Source: Pseudomonadota bacterium
Lineage (GTDB): Bacteria > Myxococcota > Myxococcia > Myxococcales > Myxococcaceae
Length of the DNA: 5,611 nt
Assembly: GCA_023424585.1 (NCBI GenBank)
Contig: JAFADT010000924.1
Span: 1 to 5,611, forward strand
Direction: 5' to 3'
How positions within the stretch are numbered: the stretch's first letter is position 1; each line of letters opens with the position of its first letter. A program made the translations under genes and the position numbers. The notes under the pieces are model-generated. The model was not told the DNA's origin. It saw only the letters and a program-made list of their open reading frames with translations, and searched no databases. Of this stretch, positions 1-5,611 are shown piece after piece.

Positions 1-402
1 GTGCGCAACTGGCTGTCCGTCACCAGCGCGTGCGTGATGATCCGCCGGCCCCTCTTCGACGCGCTGGGCGGCTTCGACGAGCGCTTCCTCCTGTGCGGCA
101 GCGACGTGGACCTGGGCCTGCGCCTGCACGCCCGGGGTCTGCGCGTGGTGTGCACGCCCTTCGCGCGCGTGGTGCACCACGAGTCCGCCAGCCGCCGCAC
201 GGACGCGATCCCGGAGCCGGACTACTGGCGCTCCTTCACGTCGTACCGGCCCTGGCTCCTGAAGGGCGACCCCTACTACAACCCCAACCTCACGCTGCTG
301 TCGGGGGACTGCGACCTGCGCCGCCACCTGGAGGACGGCGAGGCGCTGGCGGTGCGCACGCTGGCCCACGAGGTGCCCAGCGCGCGCCGCCCGCTCGCGT
401 GA
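1..402 (+). CDS. Glycosyltransferase family 2, C-terminal fragment (5' end outside window)
   Basis: This is the last 133 residues of a GT-A fold, family 2 glycosyltransferase, which transfers a sugar from a nucleotide donor onto a growing glycan at the cytoplasmic face of the membrane. Visible family signatures, numbered from the window edge, are a 'TSACVMIRR' strand (8-16), GGFDE (23-27), the 'SDVDLGLRL' acceptor/catalytic-base segment (34-42, with D35 as the likely base, although the usual preceding Glu is Ser) and HHES (59-62), the late His of rhamnosyltransferase-like members. The ending 'DPYYNPNLT' (90-98) is common in large myxobacterial and proteobacterial O-antigen GT2 proteins. The frame is open at base 1, and the GTG there falls inside the conserved domain, so it is almost certainly an internal Val codon. 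The gene ends with TGA at 400-402, only 12 bp from the stop of the convergent HAD gene. The donor and acceptor sugars cannot be deduced. Confidence 0.9.
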   Translation: MRNWLSVTSACVMIRRPLFDALGGFDERFLLCGSDVDLGLRLHARGLRVVCTPFARVVHHESASRRTDAIPEPDYWRSFTSYRPWLLKGDPYYNPNLTLLSGDCDLRRHLEDGEALAVRTLAHEVPSARRPLA

Positions 403-414
403 CGGCGGCTGTCG

Positions 415-2739
415 CTACCGGATGGCCCGCCAGGTGAACCAGGCGTCGTAGGCCAGGTTCGCCAGCGGCACGCCGCTGCGGCGCACCACGCTGTCGCGCC
501 AGGGGTTCGTCTCGAAGGCCTTCCACGCCTCCTGGATCGCCCCCTTCACCGAGCCGACCCGCGCGAGCTTCCGCAGCTCCAGCTTCAGGCCGAAGGTGGT
601 GATCTCGTGCACGCCGAAGCTCTCCACGTGCGAGTACTTGAGGAACTCGCGCGCCTCCTGCTCCGTGGGGTAGCGGGTGTAGCGCAGCAGCTCCTGGAGC
701 GTGCCGGGCTGCAGCTCGTCCGCGGTGAAGCGCAGGAGCGGGGCCAGGCGCGCGTAGTCCCGCGCGTAGTCGTACATGCCCTCCTGCACGCGGCGGAAGA
801 AGCGGGCGCTGTTGTCCTTCTCCTGGTCGTGATGCAGCAGCTCCGGCATGGGCAGGTGCGGCGCCCACGGGTTCTGCCCATAGCGCACCGTGCTGCCGTG
901 GTTCGCCGTGGTGATCATCTCGAAGATGGCGGTGTTGCGCAGGAAGTCCGCCTCCTCCAGGTCGCGCCGCCGCAGGTCCGACAGGTAGCCGTACTTGTAG
1001 GAGTTCTTCGGCTGGGGCTGCCCGTCCGGCACATACGCCAGGTAGAAGCCGTGCAGCTCCGGGAAGCGCGCTTCGTGCTCGAAGGCGCGCAGCAGGTTGT
1101 CCTGCATGCTGCCCTTCCACCCGATGTCCACGAGCGCCGTGCGCTTCAGGCCCATCATCCCGCGGTACTCCAGGTAGCGGGACAGCCGCGCGCGCGCCTC
1201 GTCCCGGCGCTGGTGGAAGGCCACGCGCACCCGGCGCGACGCGAGGAAGCGCTGGAAGGCCGCGTCCGTCGTGGGCTCCAGGATGGGGCGGTCCGGATCC
1301 GTGAGGCCGCACTCGGCGGCCAGCCGGATGAACTCGTCCTGGGGCAGGGACAGGTTCTTGAGCAGGCCGCGCAGCGACTGGCGGCTGTACTGGCGCCAGA
1401 AGCGGTGCACCTCCTCCCAGCTCAGCTCGCGCATGGACGCGAGGATGGTGGAGGCCCGGCTGACGAATAGGTAGTGCGCCCTGGGCAGCCGGGGGAACAG
1501 CCCGGAGTCCTTCAGGATGGCGAAGACCTTGAGCAGCGTCAGGCCCTCGCGCGCCAGGAAGTAGACGTGGTCGATGCCCAGCTTCTCCGCGCGCTCGATG
1601 ACGTCCACCACGAAGGCGACGATGCCCGGCCCCAGCGTGCGGCCCAGCTGGTAGCTCGGGTCGTCATCCGGTGCGCGGACGTGCTGTGCTTCGTTGCTTA
1701 GCACGACGTCCACGTAGTGCGCGGACCAGAACGGGTTCTGCTCCACGGCCTTCTGGGCGGACTCCAGCCGGCGGCGGCGCTGCTTCTCGTCCGGGTCGTC
1801 CACGCGCAGGGTGGCGATGCCCAGGCGGCGCGGCTGCACGTTGTCCGCGTTCTCGTCGTCGCCCACGAAGAAGAGCTGCTCGGGCTTCAGCCCCTCGCGC
1901 TCCAGCACGCGCGGGAAGAGCCGCCCGGACGCCTTGCGCAGCCCCTCGTCGATGGAGACGTAGCCCGCGTCGAAGTACTGCTCCAGCCCGCAGTGCCGCA
2001 GCAGCTCACGCAAGAGCGGCTGTGACAGGTACATGTCGCTCACGAAGATGAGCCGCTTGCCCTGGGCCTTCAGCGCGGACAGCACCTCCGCGATGCCCGG
2101 GGCGGGGCGCAGCGCCCGCTTCTCCAGCGACAGCTCCAGCGCGCGCAGCTCCTCCGCCATGCGCGAGCGCAGCGGCTCGCGCGGCACCCAGCTGCCCGCC
2201 CAGCGCCGCAGCAGCTCCTCGAAGTCCACCTCGTTGTCGCGGCCCTGGGCCACCTGCTCCCCGGCGATCTCCATCTCCAGGGCGAAGCGGCGCTGGCGCA
2301 CCTGGGCCACCGTGGGCAGGGCCTTGGGGTGCACCAGCGCCTTCAGCCGCGCGTGGAAGCCGCGCGCCACGGCCGTCTTGAGCCACTCGCCCTCCACGCT
2401 GCGCACCACCAGCGTGTTGAAGACGTCGAAGCCCACCACGTCGTAGCCCGCCGTCGCGGTGAGCAGCCGCTCGCGCAGCGTGGCGAAGGGGGAGGCGTCG
2501 ATGGGCGGCGCGTCGCTCGCGCGGAACAGGCGCGAGGCCTGGCCGAGGCCCTCCACCACGTTCAGGGGCAGCGCCTCCGACGCGATGATGGACATGCGCT
2601 CGCCGGACGTCGGGCGCGGGTGCGTGGACGCGGCGGGGGCGCCCTTCTGCATCAGGTACAGGTCGCGCGCGGTCTCCACCGCCCAGCGCTGCAGGGCGGG
2701 GAGCAGCGCGGCCGCTGCGGGTTCACGGCGGGAAGTCAT
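415..2739 (-). CDS. HAD-superfamily hydrolase-like protein with large C-terminal domain (COG5610-like)
   Basis: This 774-residue protein has two parts. Residues about 98-315 are a HAD-like domain: motif I FDVFNT (104-109, nucleophile D105), a helical cap (about 115-215), motif II 'LIFVSD' (230-235, S234), probable motif III Lys at 269, and motif IV 'FVGDDENAD' (291-299, D294/D295/D299). The residue two after the nucleophile is Phe, as in dehalogenase-type members, not the Asp of phosphatases. Residues about 360-774 form a second domain with 'FLAREG' (394-399), 'YLFVSRAS' (423-430), 'LVDIGWKGSMQ' (536-546) and 'IFEMITTANHGS' (605-616). This layout matches, from memory, predicted hydrolases of COG5610 found in glycan clusters; their substrate is unknown. 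The ATG at 2739 has GGAAG three bases upstream. Met49 is an alternative start with a poorer ribosome site. The gene follows the GT-B gene by 21 bp and ends with TAG. It is probably a cytosolic enzyme acting on a phosphorylated intermediate (inference). Confidence 0.85.
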   Translation of the reverse strand: MTSRREPAAAALLPALQRWAVETARDLYLMQKGAPAASTHPRPTSGERMSIIASEALPLNVVEGLGQASRLFRASDAPPIDASPFATLRERLLTATAGYDVVGFDVFNTLVVRSVEGEWLKTAVARGFHARLKALVHPKALPTVAQVRQRRFALEMEIAGEQVAQGRDNEVDFEELLRRWAGSWVPREPLRSRMAEELRALELSLEKRALRPAPGIAEVLSALKAQGKRLIFVSDMYLSQPLLRELLRHCGLEQYFDAGYVSIDEGLRKASGRLFPRVLEREGLKPEQLFFVGDDENADNVQPRRLGIATLRVDDPDEKQRRRRLESAQKAVEQNPFWSAHYVDVVLSNEAQHVRAPDDDPSYQLGRTLGPGIVAFVVDVIERAEKLGIDHVYFLAREGLTLLKVFAILKDSGLFPRLPRAHYLFVSRASTILASMRELSWEEVHRFWRQYSRQSLRGLLKNLSLPQDEFIRLAAECGLTDPDRPILEPTTDAAFQRFLASRRVRVAFHQRRDEARARLSRYLEYRGMMGLKRTALVDIGWKGSMQDNLLRAFEHEARFPELHGFYLAYVPDGQPQPKNSYKYGYLSDLRRRDLEEADFLRNTAIFEMITTANHGSTVRYGQNPWAPHLPMPELLHHDQEKDNSARFFRRVQEGMYDYARDYARLAPLLRFTADELQPGTLQELLRYTRYPTEQEAREFLKYSHVESFGVHEITTFGLKLELRKLARVGSVKGAIQEAWKAFETNPWRDSVVRRSGVPLANLAYDAWFTWRAIR

Positions 2740-2742
2740 CTG

Positions 2743-2756
2743 CTTCCGATGTCCTT
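2743..2756 (-). promoter_or_regulatory. Ribosome binding site of the HAD gene
   Basis: Read on the minus strand, the 21-bp gap after the GT-B stop codon carries AAGGA (2756-2752) and then GGAAG (2747-2743), which ends three bases before the ATG at 2739. GGAAG is the better placed of the two. This supports the ATG at 2739 over Met49 and shows that the gene has its own ribosome site inside the operon. Confidence 0.5.
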
Positions 2757-2760
2757 GGCT

Positions 2761-3807
2761 CTAGTTGGGGACGGCCGCGAGGGTGTGGGGCAGGCGCTGC
2801 ACCTGCTCCGCGCCCAGGGCCTCCGGGGCTGAGGGCTCCGGGGCGCGCGCGCCGTTGGACTCCACGGCGACGACGGGCACGGCCACCGGGGGACGCGCGG
2901 GCGCCAGCGACGCCAGGTGCGCCGCGGGGTCCGCGAACAGGTGGGCGTCATGCAGCACGCGCTGGAAGCACGCCGATGCGTCGTAGGCCTCGCGCATCTT
3001 CTGCCAGGCGCGGATGCGCACCGCGCGGAAGGACACCGGCAGGCGGAACACTTCGTCCAGCGAGCGCGCCCACTGGCCATCCGGCCGGTAGAGGAACTCG
3101 TCCTCCGGCTCGATGTTCCAGTCCGCGGCGAACACCGTGTCGGCCACCAGCAGCAGCCCGTGCGCCATGGCCAGCAGGGGCAGCGGATCGAAGCGGCCCA
3201 TCAGGTCGCGCGACGCGTAGACGAGCGTCCCGGCCTTCTCCAGCGCCTGCGTCACCTCCTCCGGCGTGGCGTGCGAGGACAGCACGTCCACCGGGCCCAG
3301 CTTGCGCAGCTGCTCCAGCGCCTCCGGCGTGGGGCTGGCCCAGTCCGCCACCAGCATCCGCCGCGTCTCCAGGCGGGGGCCCGTGGGGCACCGCGCGGTG
3401 TCCACCGGCAGGGGCAGCGCCTGGAGCACCGGCAGCCGCGCCAGCTCCGGCGAGGTAGGGGCCTCCAGGTACGTGAGCCAGCGGAAGCCCTTCGCGTCCT
3501 CGCCGGACATGCGCGCGAGCTTCTCCACTTCGTCCGCGCTGAACAGCGGCGCGGGGATCACGCCCACGCGCATGGTGCCGGGGACGCGCTCCGCCTGCTC
3601 CAGCGTGAGGTCCTGCGGGCGGAAGACCATCGTCGCGTTCGCGTCCCAGGCCCGGGCCGCGTCGAGCGCGGGCTCCCACTGGCCGGCCGTCACCGGGAAG
3701 AAGCGCACCTGGGCCCACGCCGCCTGGACGGGCACGTGCGGCTCGAAGGCCGGCTCGCCCACGAAGGCGACGCGCTGGAGGGAGGAGGGGGGCGGATGGA
3801 CTCTCAT
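2761..3807 (-). CDS. Degenerate GT-B (CgeB-like) glycosyltransferase-family protein
   Basis: This 348-residue protein has no close relative that I recognise. It has the two-lobe look of a GT-B protein: an N-terminal Rossmann-like start ('RVAFVGEP', 12-19), a linker, a second lobe starting at 'RRMLVAD' (149-155), and a donor-site region at about 199-240 with 'LLAMAHGLLLVAD' (211-223). The following 'RAVRIRAWQKMREAYDA' helix (261-277) and 'RVLHD' (283-287) resemble the closing helices of CgeB/Glyco_trans_1_2 proteins. The usual donor-binding Glu before AMAHG is Leu (212), and no EX7E motif is present, so catalysis is doubtful. Residues 301-348 are an Ala/Pro-rich, probably disordered tail. The ATG at 3807 overlaps the stop of the upstream GT4 gene as ATGA and has no clear ribosome site of its own, so translation is probably coupled. 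It may be an active but divergent transferase or a non-catalytic partner of the GT4 enzyme. Confidence 0.75.
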   Translation of the reverse strand: MRVHPPPSSLQRVAFVGEPAFEPHVPVQAAWAQVRFFPVTAGQWEPALDAARAWDANATMVFRPQDLTLEQAERVPGTMRVGVIPAPLFSADEVEKLARMSGEDAKGFRWLTYLEAPTSPELARLPVLQALPLPVDTARCPTGPRLETRRMLVADWASPTPEALEQLRKLGPVDVLSSHATPEEVTQALEKAGTLVYASRDLMGRFDPLPLLAMAHGLLLVADTVFAADWNIEPEDEFLYRPDGQWARSLDEVFRLPVSFRAVRIRAWQKMREAYDASACFQRVLHDAHLFADPAAHLASLAPARPPVAVPVVAVESNGARAPEPSAPEALGAEQVQRLPHTLAAVPN

Positions 3808-5081
3808 GACAGGACTCGCGTGAGACGCGCGCGGAGGGACTTCTTGACGTCGTCGGACACCAGCTTCTGCAGCGCGCGGACGGGGCGGGACTTCTTCAGC
3901 CGGCGGTAGCGCTCCAGCAGCACCTGCTCACCGGGGCCCACGTACGGATGCAGCGGCGAGTGGCCTCCGCGCTCCGCGCGCCACACGTCGTCCAGCCAGT
4001 GGCCGTGCATGGTGGACATGGCGGCCAGCGCGGGGCGCAGGTGCGTGTTCGTCCAGCCCTCCGCGTGCAGCGCCTCCAGGCCCGCGGCCACCTGCCGCGT
4101 GCTGGACTCCCAGTCCGTGAACGCCTTCGCCGTGGCGAGCGCGTTCGCGCGCAGGTGCGCGAGGTACGCGGGCTGCGTGCTCAGCAGGCGCAGGAACTGG
4201 GCGATCTGCCGGTGGTTGTACGGCTCCACCATCAGCGAGTTCTGCCCGTGCACCATGTACTCGTCGGTGCCCGTGACGGTGTACGTGATGGCCGTGCCGC
4301 CCTGGGAGAACATCTCCAGCGGCGGGCCGAACATGCCCTCCACGCGGGAGAGCTTCAGCAGCACGTCGTACTGGCCGTAGACCTGGTGCACCTGGTTGAT
4401 GGGGATGCGCTCGTGCACGTGCACCGGCTGGCCGCCGACGGTGGGCTTCTGCCCGCCGGACGACGACGCCAGCCACCCCGTCTCGAACTGGACGCCCGCC
4501 TGCGCCGCCAGCTCCAGCAGCTCGAACGTCTCCGGCACGCCCTTGAAGCCCACGCCCCACGGGCCCTCCACCAGCACGCGCAGCTTGCCGTCGCGCTGGG
4601 GCGGGGCCTGCACGCAGGGGAAGTGCTCCCGCGACAGGCCATTCTGCACGTAGAGCGTGCGCCCCTCCGGCTGGAGCGTCTGGATGAACTCCACCAGCCA
4701 CTTCGCCTCGGTGACGAACAGGAGCGGCAGCGAGTACGTCTGCCGGTTGAGCAGCTTGTAGTGGCGCTCCGCGTGGAAGCGCGACTCCAGGCTCTGGTTC
4801 AGATAGCCATACACCCGGGCGTTGACGCGCCACAGGTCGTAGAAGGTGATCCACCAGGTGGCCAGCGCGAAGTCGAAGGACTCGTTCTCCGCCTCCGCGA
4901 CCGACCGGCGCGGCAGGTCCGCCAGCCGCGGGTGCCAGAGGGGATAGGTCAGCTGGACGGGGCCCGGGGTGATGAGGACGGCCTCATGGCCAAGGTCCTG
5001 CAACCGCGAGGCGTACTCCAGGATGACGTTGGACCCGCCGGAGATATTGGCGATGTCCCCAACGAGGAACCCGATCTTCAT
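3804..5081 (-). CDS. Glycosyltransferase family 4, WsaF-like (possible rhamnosyltransferase)
   Basis: This 425-residue GT-B enzyme is predicted to use a nucleotide-sugar donor at the cytoplasmic side of the membrane. The N-terminal lobe begins 'MKIGFLVGDI' with the glycine loop SGGSN (14-18) and 'GHEAVLIT' (31-38). Residues 91-129, with Q96, E99, F102, TY (115-116) and KWL (127-129), resemble the corresponding stretch of WsaF-type rhamnosyltransferases as I recall them. The C-terminal lobe has 'GPWGVGFKGV' (173-182), 'HERIP' (223-227), and an intact EX7E donor motif from E248 to E256 within 'VEGMFGPPLEMF', followed by 'GGTAITYTVTGTDEYM'. Residues about 388-425 are a basic helical tail rich in Lys and Arg, perhaps for membrane contact. 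The ATG at 5081 is the only start available, because the frame meets TGA at 5166-5168 with no other start codon between. Its ribosome site is weak. It is the first gene of the minus-strand unit. The rhamnose assignment is tentative. Confidence 0.87.
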   Translation of the reverse strand: MKIGFLVGDIANISGGSNVILEYASRLQDLGHEAVLITPGPVQLTYPLWHPRLADLPRRSVAEAENESFDFALATWWITFYDLWRVNARVYGYLNQSLESRFHAERHYKLLNRQTYSLPLLFVTEAKWLVEFIQTLQPEGRTLYVQNGLSREHFPCVQAPPQRDGKLRVLVEGPWGVGFKGVPETFELLELAAQAGVQFETGWLASSSGGQKPTVGGQPVHVHERIPINQVHQVYGQYDVLLKLSRVEGMFGPPLEMFSQGGTAITYTVTGTDEYMVHGQNSLMVEPYNHRQIAQFLRLLSTQPAYLAHLRANALATAKAFTDWESSTRQVAAGLEALHAEGWTNTHLRPALAAMSTMHGHWLDDVWRAERGGHSPLHPYVGPGEQVLLERYRRLKKSRPVRALQKLVSDDVKKSLRARLTRVLS

Positions 5082-5121
5082 GCCTTGGCAACTCGCGTCG
5101 TGGGCGGGATGAGGCCCTTTG

Positions 5122-5131
5122 GAAGCGCTTC
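5122..5131. repeat. Perfect 10-bp palindrome in the GT4 leader
   Basis: The bases GAAGCGCTTC read the same on both strands. The site lies 40-50 bp upstream of the GT4 start codon, inside the presumed untranslated leader. It could be a protein-binding half-site pair or the core of a small hairpin, but a 10-bp palindrome can occur by chance and no second copy was noticed. Confidence 0.35.
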
Positions 5132-5198
5132 GCCGCCGCCGCGGATTCTCTCCGTGGCATCCCCCTCAGGATTGACGAGGCAGGCGAAGTGAAGGGCC

Positions 5199-5228
5199 GA
5201 TGTAGCGCGGAGCAGGTTGCTGCGTCAA
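5199..5228 (-). promoter_or_regulatory. Tentative sigma-70-type promoter for the GT4-GT-B-HAD unit
   Basis: On the minus strand, TTGACG (5228-5223) matches the -35 consensus at five of six bases. It is followed after 18 bases by TACATC (5204-5199), which matches the -10 consensus at only three of six. If used, transcription would start near 5192 and leave a leader of about 110 bases before the GT4 ATG. The weak -10 and long spacer make this a candidate only, and the unit may instead be read through from the upstream gene. Confidence 0.3.
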
Positions 5229-5270
5229 CGCCCGCTCGGGCCGCCGTTCGTCGACCAGGCAGCCATTCTC

Positions 5271-5611
5271 TCAGCGCGAGGATGGGCCCGGCGGATCCTT
5301 CTCCAATTGCTTCAATCGCGCCTCCAGCTCGCGCCGCCAGAGGGCCTGGGTGCGCGCGTGCTCGCGCTGGTTCTCGATGACGACGGTGAGCGCGTCCAGG
5401 ATGGCTTCGTTGAAGTGCACCTGGCGGCGCAGCACTTCGTTGATGAATGGCTGGAACGCGCGGCGGAAGGTTCGCTTGGCGAACACGAGCACCGGACCGA
5501 CGACGGGGCGGTGCGACGTCGCGGGTTCCACGTAGCGCACGTCCGCCTTGGCGCGCGCCTCCAGCAGCAGCGCCGGCCACTGGCCCGCGACGGGGCCGCG
5601 CTGGGACGCGG
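5271..5611 (-). CDS. C-terminal fragment of a protein with basic helix and coiled coil (5' end outside window)
   Basis: The frame is open from the right window edge to TGA at 5271-5273, giving about 113 visible residues. A GTG at 5540 could be read as a start for 89 residues, but the frame continues upstream without a stop, so I treat the gene as truncated by the window. The segment around 'SHRPVVGPVLVFAKR' is followed by an arginine-rich stretch, 'NEVLRRQVHFNEAILDAL', and then a charged helix with coiled-coil character ('LWRRELEARLKQLEKD') before a short Pro/Ser tail. From memory, 'SHR..G....K' followed by a Q-x-x-FN helix recurs in LPS and glycan proteins of myxobacteria and Geobacter, often beside methyltransferase or glycosyltransferase domains. 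Here nothing but the coiled coil follows it. The hydrophobic stretch is too short for a sure transmembrane helix; peripheral membrane contact is possible. The function of the missing N-terminal part is unknown. Confidence 0.7.
   Translation of the reverse strand, partial: ASQRGPVAGQWPALLLEARAKADVRYVEPATSHRPVVGPVLVFAKRTFRRAFQPFINEVLRRQVHFNEAILDALTVVIENQREHARTQALWRRELEARLKQLEKDPPGPSSR

Larger units (their letters stand above)
5082..5270. other. 189-bp intergenic region upstream of the GT4 gene
   Basis: This is the only real intergenic stretch in the window. It separates the stop of the right-edge gene from the GT4 start, both on the minus strand. It holds a tentative promoter (5199-5228), a perfect 10-bp palindrome (5122-5131), and a 7-bp inverted pair, GGCCCTT (5113-5119) and AAGGGCC (5192-5198). 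A short G/C inverted repeat, GCCCG/CGGGC, lies at 5230-5241 with only two bases between its arms and no T-run after it, so it is not a convincing terminator. No credible gene was found here. Confidence 0.6.

Noticed and set aside
1..3. GTG at base 1 as the start of the GT2 gene
   Set aside because: It lies inside the conserved glycosyltransferase domain, whose N-terminal half must precede it.
386..409. Possible intrinsic terminator between the convergent genes
   Set aside because: The stem is short, the loop is 12 bases and there is no T-run on either strand, so I did not list it as a terminator.
290..1312. A 340-codon minus-strand open frame inside the HAD gene and running into the GT2 gene
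   Set aside because: Its Pro/Ala/Gly/Arg composition is typical of an out-of-frame reading, and it would overlap two genes with well-supported motifs.
2593..2595. Met49 as the real start of the HAD gene
   Set aside because: The upstream ATG at 2739 has a better placed GGAAG and sits 21 bp after the preceding stop, as expected in an operon. Met49 remains possible because the first 48 residues carry no domain.
2917..3909. A 330-codon plus-strand open frame opposite the GT-B gene
   Set aside because: Same antisense effect of high third-position G/C: Arg/His/Gln-rich translation with no recognisable motif.
5172..5177. A plus-strand TTGACG resembling a -35 box
   Set aside because: No -10-like sequence lies 16-18 bases downstream, and no plus-strand gene follows.
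3948..5192. A 414-codon plus-strand open frame opposite the whole GT4 gene
   Set aside because: It is the antisense shadow of a G/C-ending gene. The translation is a monotonous mix of Arg, Leu, His, Val and Gln without any domain, while the minus-strand frame has clear GT4 motifs.
5225..5266. A 13-codon minus-strand open frame (starting MAAWSTNGG) just after the right-edge gene's stop
   Set aside because: It is very short and its stop lies inside the proposed -35 box. Nothing beyond a GA-rich stretch before its ATG supports translation.

Overview
This window looks like part of a cell-surface polysaccharide (O-antigen/LPS or capsule type) biosynthesis cluster from a very GC-rich bacterium (by eye about 70% G+C, with strong G/C preference at codon position 3). 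A Myxococcota origin (Myxococcus/Corallococcus/Archangium type) fits best. That is inferred from codon use, the protein style and a C-terminal segment seen in myxobacterial and deltaproteobacterial LPS proteins. No sequence search was possible.

Layout: (1) positions 1-402, plus strand, the C-terminal end of a family 2 glycosyltransferase whose start lies outside the window. (2) 415-2739, minus strand, a 774-residue protein with an N-terminal haloacid dehalogenase (HAD)-like domain and a large C-terminal domain of unknown role. (3) 2761-3807, minus strand, a 348-residue degenerate GT-B (CgeB-like) protein. (4) 3804-5081, minus strand, a 425-residue family 4 glycosyltransferase resembling the rhamnosyltransferase WsaF. 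(5) 5082-5270, a 189-bp intergenic stretch holding a tentative promoter and a short palindrome. (6) 5271-5611, minus strand, the C-terminal end of a further protein that runs off the right edge and ends in a basic helix and a coiled coil.

The three complete genes form a tight minus-strand unit, read in the order GT4, degenerate GT-B, HAD. The first pair overlaps by ATGA and the second pair is 21 bp apart, so they are very probably co-transcribed and coupled in translation. The partial gene at the right edge lies upstream in the same direction. The plus-strand glycosyltransferase converges on the unit with only 12 bp between stop codons. A reasonable reading is that the glycosyltransferases build a surface glycan and that the HAD protein modifies or controls a phosphorylated intermediate. 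The substrates cannot be read from the sequence. No RNA genes, mobile elements, CRISPR arrays or long repeats were seen. The most interesting items are the unassigned C-terminal domain of the HAD protein and the loss of the usual donor-site glutamates in the GT-B protein coupled to an intact glycosyltransferase.
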